From assembly GCA_964568345.1 (NCBI GenBank), contig CAZMPG010000005.1, positions 1 through 42,186 of the forward strand: a stretch of 42,186 bases of DNA, given 5' to 3'. The first letter of the stretch is position 1, and each line of letters opens with the position of its first letter. This document shows, one piece after another, positions 40,018 through 42,186 of this stretch. The position numbers and the translations under genes were made by a program. This DNA is from UBA12088 sp964568345 (GTDB lineage: Bacteria; Patescibacteriota; Minisyncoccia; Phycocordibacterales; UBA12088). The notes under the pieces were generated by a model, which saw only the letters and a list, made by a program, of their open reading frames with translations, was not told the origin of the DNA and did no database searches.

Positions 40018-40101
40018 AAATATTACTATCAAATAAAGTTTTGCGTGTCGGCATCAAAAATTGACATCAAGAGACTTTCATAGTTAAATACTTGCCGCGT
40101 A

Positions 40102-40148
40102 TTGACCAACACTATCTAGGTGTATATTCTACACCTAGATAGTGTTGG
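40102..40148 (+). promoter_or_regulatory. promoter and perfect palindromic operator of the SPFH operon
   Basis: CCAACACTATCTAGGTGTA (40106-40124) and its exact complement (40130-40148) surround TATTC: a 19-bp-arm perfect palindrome. It covers -35 TTGACC (40102-40107), a 17-bp spacer and -10 TATTCT (40125-40130). A third related half-site, TATACACC, lies at 40152-40159. A dimeric or tetrameric repressor could shut off the operon completely; the regulator is not in the window. From 40160 to 40220 nothing else is seen except the ribosome site. Confidence 0.75.
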
Positions 40149-40235
40149 ATATACACCAATAAGATAGCTCTTTGAAAGCTGCAAATACTATCCCTTTCCC
40201 AACCAACGGCCATAGGCCATAGAAGGAGAACCATC

Positions 40236-41090
40236 ATGTTCATCAAACTGTTTCAGAAGGCCGGAGCCACTGGCCACGTCTTCTTCCTGAAGAATGGCCG
40301 TTCCAAGGATATGGGGCTTGCCTACAGCGGTTTCATCGGTCCGAAGACAACCATCGCCGTGGTTCCTACGACGCCGCAGATTCTGCCCTTCGCAATCGAC
40401 GCCCAGACCAAGGACAAGCAGAATGTCGTGGTGCAAGGAAGTCTCACCGTTACCCTCATCCCACAGACAGCCGTCTCCAAGTTCGACTTCACGGTCGACC
40501 CCAAGAACGGCGGCTATCTCGGCAATTGGGTCCAAGTGCTCAACGCCAAGGTCGTCGAACGCGTTGTGCGTGCTGTGCTCGACAAGGTGAAAGATCTCGA
40601 CGTCGAAGAAGCTACTCGTTCCCAGAAGCTGGTCGAGGATGCGGTGACCGCCGCACTCGGCAGCAATACCTTCCAGGACGACGGCATCACCATCGGCTCC
40701 TGCTCGATCCCCAAGATCGAGCCGGCCGACGAAGAAGTCGAAGGTGCAATCGGTGCGAATGAGCGTCAAACGATGCTCACCAATGCCGACAAGGCGCTAC
40801 ACGATCGTCGGTTGAGAGCTGCCGTGAACGAACGTGCCGTCAAGGAATACGAGGCTGGAACCAAACTCGAGCTTGAGAAGAGGCAGGGCATCCTGCTCGA
40901 CGAGCAGGCGAAGAACAAGGAGAAGGAAGCCAACGCTGACGCGAAGGCAACCGAAATCCGCCTCGCTCCGCTGAAAGATGTCGAAGGCGGCAAGTTGCTC
41001 GGCGCAGCCATAATGGATGCGGCGAAGACCGGCCGGCTCGGAAGTTTGGCGATCACCTCTGAATTTCTGGCCGCTGTCGGTCAGAAGTAA
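40236..41090 (+). CDS. SPFH/Band 7 domain protein
   Basis: The 284-residue protein has an SPFH domain (residues about 10-200) with strands such as TTIAVVPTTPQILPFAI, VVVQGSLTVTLIPQTAVSKF and a helix pair VLNAKVVERVVRAVLDKVKD, followed by a long charged coiled coil (RRLRAAVNERAVKEYEAGTK, EKRQGILLDEQAKNKEKEAN) and a short tail. SPFH proteins form ring or cage assemblies on membranes; no membrane helix is visible here. AAGGAG lies 9 nt before ATG 40236. It is coupled to the NAD-kinase-like gene by 10 nt. Codon use is less GC-biased than the core genes, so acquisition by transfer is likely. Confidence 0.85.
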   Translation: MFIKLFQKAGATGHVFFLKNGRSKDMGLAYSGFIGPKTTIAVVPTTPQILPFAIDAQTKDKQNVVVQGSLTVTLIPQTAVSKFDFTVDPKNGGYLGNWVQVLNAKVVERVVRAVLDKVKDLDVEEATRSQKLVEDAVTAALGSNTFQDDGITIGSCSIPKIEPADEEVEGAIGANERQTMLTNADKALHDRRLRAAVNERAVKEYEAGTKLELEKRQGILLDEQAKNKEKEANADAKATEIRLAPLKDVEGGKLLGAAIMDAAKTGRLGSLAITSEFLAAVGQK

Positions 41091-41100
41091 GGAGGGCGTC

Positions 41101-42015
41101 ATGGACCGAGTGGTTATTGTCCACAAGCCCTCTCGGCTTGAAGAGCTTGTGCTCCAGCACCTCACCGAGGGTGCAGCGCAGTTCGTACTCGAGTCGAAGG
41201 GGCAGTCGATCGAGTCGTACAAGGAGGAAGACGCTACCTATAAGGCGGCTCTCTCCGAAGTACGGCGCCAGATCCCGAATGACCTGCCCGTCACGTCAGT
41301 CAGTCGTGAAGATCTGTCGAACTTTCTGTTTCGGGACAAAGACCTCATTGTGGTCTGCGGTCCGGACGGACTGTTCGCGAACCTCGCGAAGTACATCGAC
41401 AACCAGCCGATGCTCACGGTCAATCCTGATCCCAAAACTGTCGCCGGGGTACTCATGCTTTTCCCACCCAATGCGGTGGGAGAAGTTGTTGCCCAAGCAC
41501 AAGAAGGGAAACATCGGCTCGAAAGCCTTCCGTTTGTGAAGGCGTCGATTGACAACGACCGTGTGGTTTGGGGAATCAACGACATCTTTATCGGGCGCAA
41601 AGATCATGTCTCTGCTCGGTATGAGATCTCGTTTGGCGACCAGGAGGAACGCCAGTCCTCGAGCGGCATCATTGTCTCGACAGGTGTGGGCTCCACCGGC
41701 TGGATGCGTTCGGTAGCTGCAATGGTTTCAGGTTTGACCCGCGAAGGAATGACTCACAAGCTGTCGCTGTTGCCTAATACGACGAGTAATGAACTCGTGT
41801 TTGTTGTAAGGGAACCATTCCCTTCGCCGAATACGGGAACGAGTCTCGTGACTGGGCGTGTGGTGCCAGGCCGACCACTCACTGTCAGTTCGGAAATGCC
41901 GGACGGAGGATACATATTCTCCGACGGCGTCGTCGAAAAAGCAGTCGAGTGGAATGCGGGAAGCAGGGTCGTGGTCTCCGTGGGTGATCGGTATGTGCAG
42001 CGGATCATTCGATGA
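41101..42015 (+). CDS. NAD kinase-like (ATP-NAD/DAGK fold) protein
   Basis: This 304-residue protein resembles NAD kinase: LIVVCGPDGLFANLAKY stands where GGDGTFL is expected (catalytic Asp kept, second Gly changed to Pro), NPDPKTVAGVLMLF is the substrate loop, NDIFIGRKDHVSARYEIS and GIIVSTGVGSTGWMRSVAAM (usual STPTGSTAY) follow. It might phosphorylate NAD or a related nucleotide, but the altered loops leave activity in doubt. AAGGAGG lies 7 nt before ATG 41101. It forms a two-gene operon with the SPFH protein and ends at a strong terminator; a nucleotide-linked membrane stress or defence function is speculation. Confidence 0.75.
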   Translation: MDRVVIVHKPSRLEELVLQHLTEGAAQFVLESKGQSIESYKEEDATYKAALSEVRRQIPNDLPVTSVSREDLSNFLFRDKDLIVVCGPDGLFANLAKYIDNQPMLTVNPDPKTVAGVLMLFPPNAVGEVVAQAQEGKHRLESLPFVKASIDNDRVVWGINDIFIGRKDHVSARYEISFGDQEERQSSSGIIVSTGVGSTGWMRSVAAMVSGLTREGMTHKLSLLPNTTSNELVFVVREPFPSPNTGTSLVTGRVVPGRPLTVSSEMPDGGYIFSDGVVEKAVEWNAGSRVVVSVGDRYVQRIIR

Positions 42016-42023
42016 AACTCGAG

Positions 42024-42055
42024 CAGGGGGTGGTGAGAATCGCCCCCTGTTTTTC
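42024..42055 (+). terminator. intrinsic terminator of the SPFH operon
   Basis: CAGGGGG (42024-42030) pairs with CCCCCTG (42043-42049), followed by TTTTTC and a second T run. It is the strongest terminator in the window. Confidence 0.9.
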
Positions 42056-42093
42056 TTTTTAAAGTGTTAAAATTACACTCAAATACTTAAACC

Positions 42094-42156
42094 ATGAAAG
42101 AAGACGAATTTAGAAAAATAGTAAAAGAATTAGAGTGTGCAAGTACTTTTGTGTAA
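42094..42156 (+). CDS. possible 20-codon ORF, low-GC
   Basis: ATG 42094 opens MKEDEFRKIVKELECASTFV and stops at TAA 42154-42156, in clearly AT-rich sequence unlike the rest of the window. Another ATG follows at once (42157, MAVDKHVVVR...) and stays open to the window end, so the first may be a leader peptide or a frameshifted 5' part of a gene that continues outside. No ribosome site is clear. Confidence 0.25.
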   Translation: MKEDEFRKIVKELECASTFV

Positions 42157-42186
42157 ATGGCTGTTGATAAACATGTCGTCGTCCGT

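Overview
The window looks like chromosomal DNA of a high-GC member of the Candidate Phyla Radiation (Patescibacteria, Parcubacteria-like). This is an inference. It rests on the short valyl-tRNA synthetase, small genes packed in short operons, the mix of conserved CPR-type surface proteins (lamin-tail/PKD protein, DUF2207 protein, a secreted protein with a YTTSLTYVVTP-like C-terminus), a conjugation-type ATPase kept as a housekeeping gene, and mostly leaderless genes. TGA is a normal stop here: several ATGA start/stop overlaps depend on it.

Layout. 1-2.3 kb: a small unknown ORF, an Rrf2-type regulator with a palindromic operator on its own promoter, then pyrF behind a long structured leader and followed in frame by the C-terminal stump of a lost pyrE. 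2.3-5.3 kb: a SdiA-regulated-like propeller, a MITE with perfect 9-bp target duplication, a STAS-like protein, a pterin dehydratase and a frameshifted DNA methyltransferase. 5.4-9.4 kb: a minus-strand sugar/polysaccharide operon (epimerase, NodB-type deacetylase, formyltransferase, glycosyltransferase) broken by a 178-bp giant palindrome. 9.5-17 kb: a surface module (PKD/lamin-tail protein coupled to a VirD4/TraG-like ATPase, a DUF4015 glycosidase, rsmI, a large secreted protein). 17.2-22.4 kb: murD-murC and DUF2207-murI. 22.5-30.4 kb: MITE copy 2, a stand-alone RNA polymerase alpha-CTD protein, tRNA-Leu, an S9 peptidase, a GT35-like protein without the PLP lysine, tRNA-Ala, a response regulator and histidine kinase, tsaC and tRNA-Val. 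30.5-37.7 kb: tsaD, MITE copy 3, valS, prsW, hsp20, tRNA-Phe and small membrane proteins. 37.7-42.2 kb: a lower-GC accessory region with a recombinase remnant, an unknown gene, an IS256-type element with perfect 8-bp target duplication and a broken transposase, and an SPFH plus NAD-kinase-like operon under a perfect 19-bp-arm palindrome.

Two patterns cut across the annotation. First, about fifteen genes start exactly 6-7 nt after a TAnnnT (-10-like) hexamer with no Shine-Dalgarno sequence, which indicates leaderless transcription. Second, tRNA-Leu and tRNA-Val are each followed by a related tandem element that carries both direct and inverted copies of that particular tRNA's own 3' end. Its spacer hairpin changes on both strands to match. 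I regard this tRNA-anchored element as the most unusual feature of the window.
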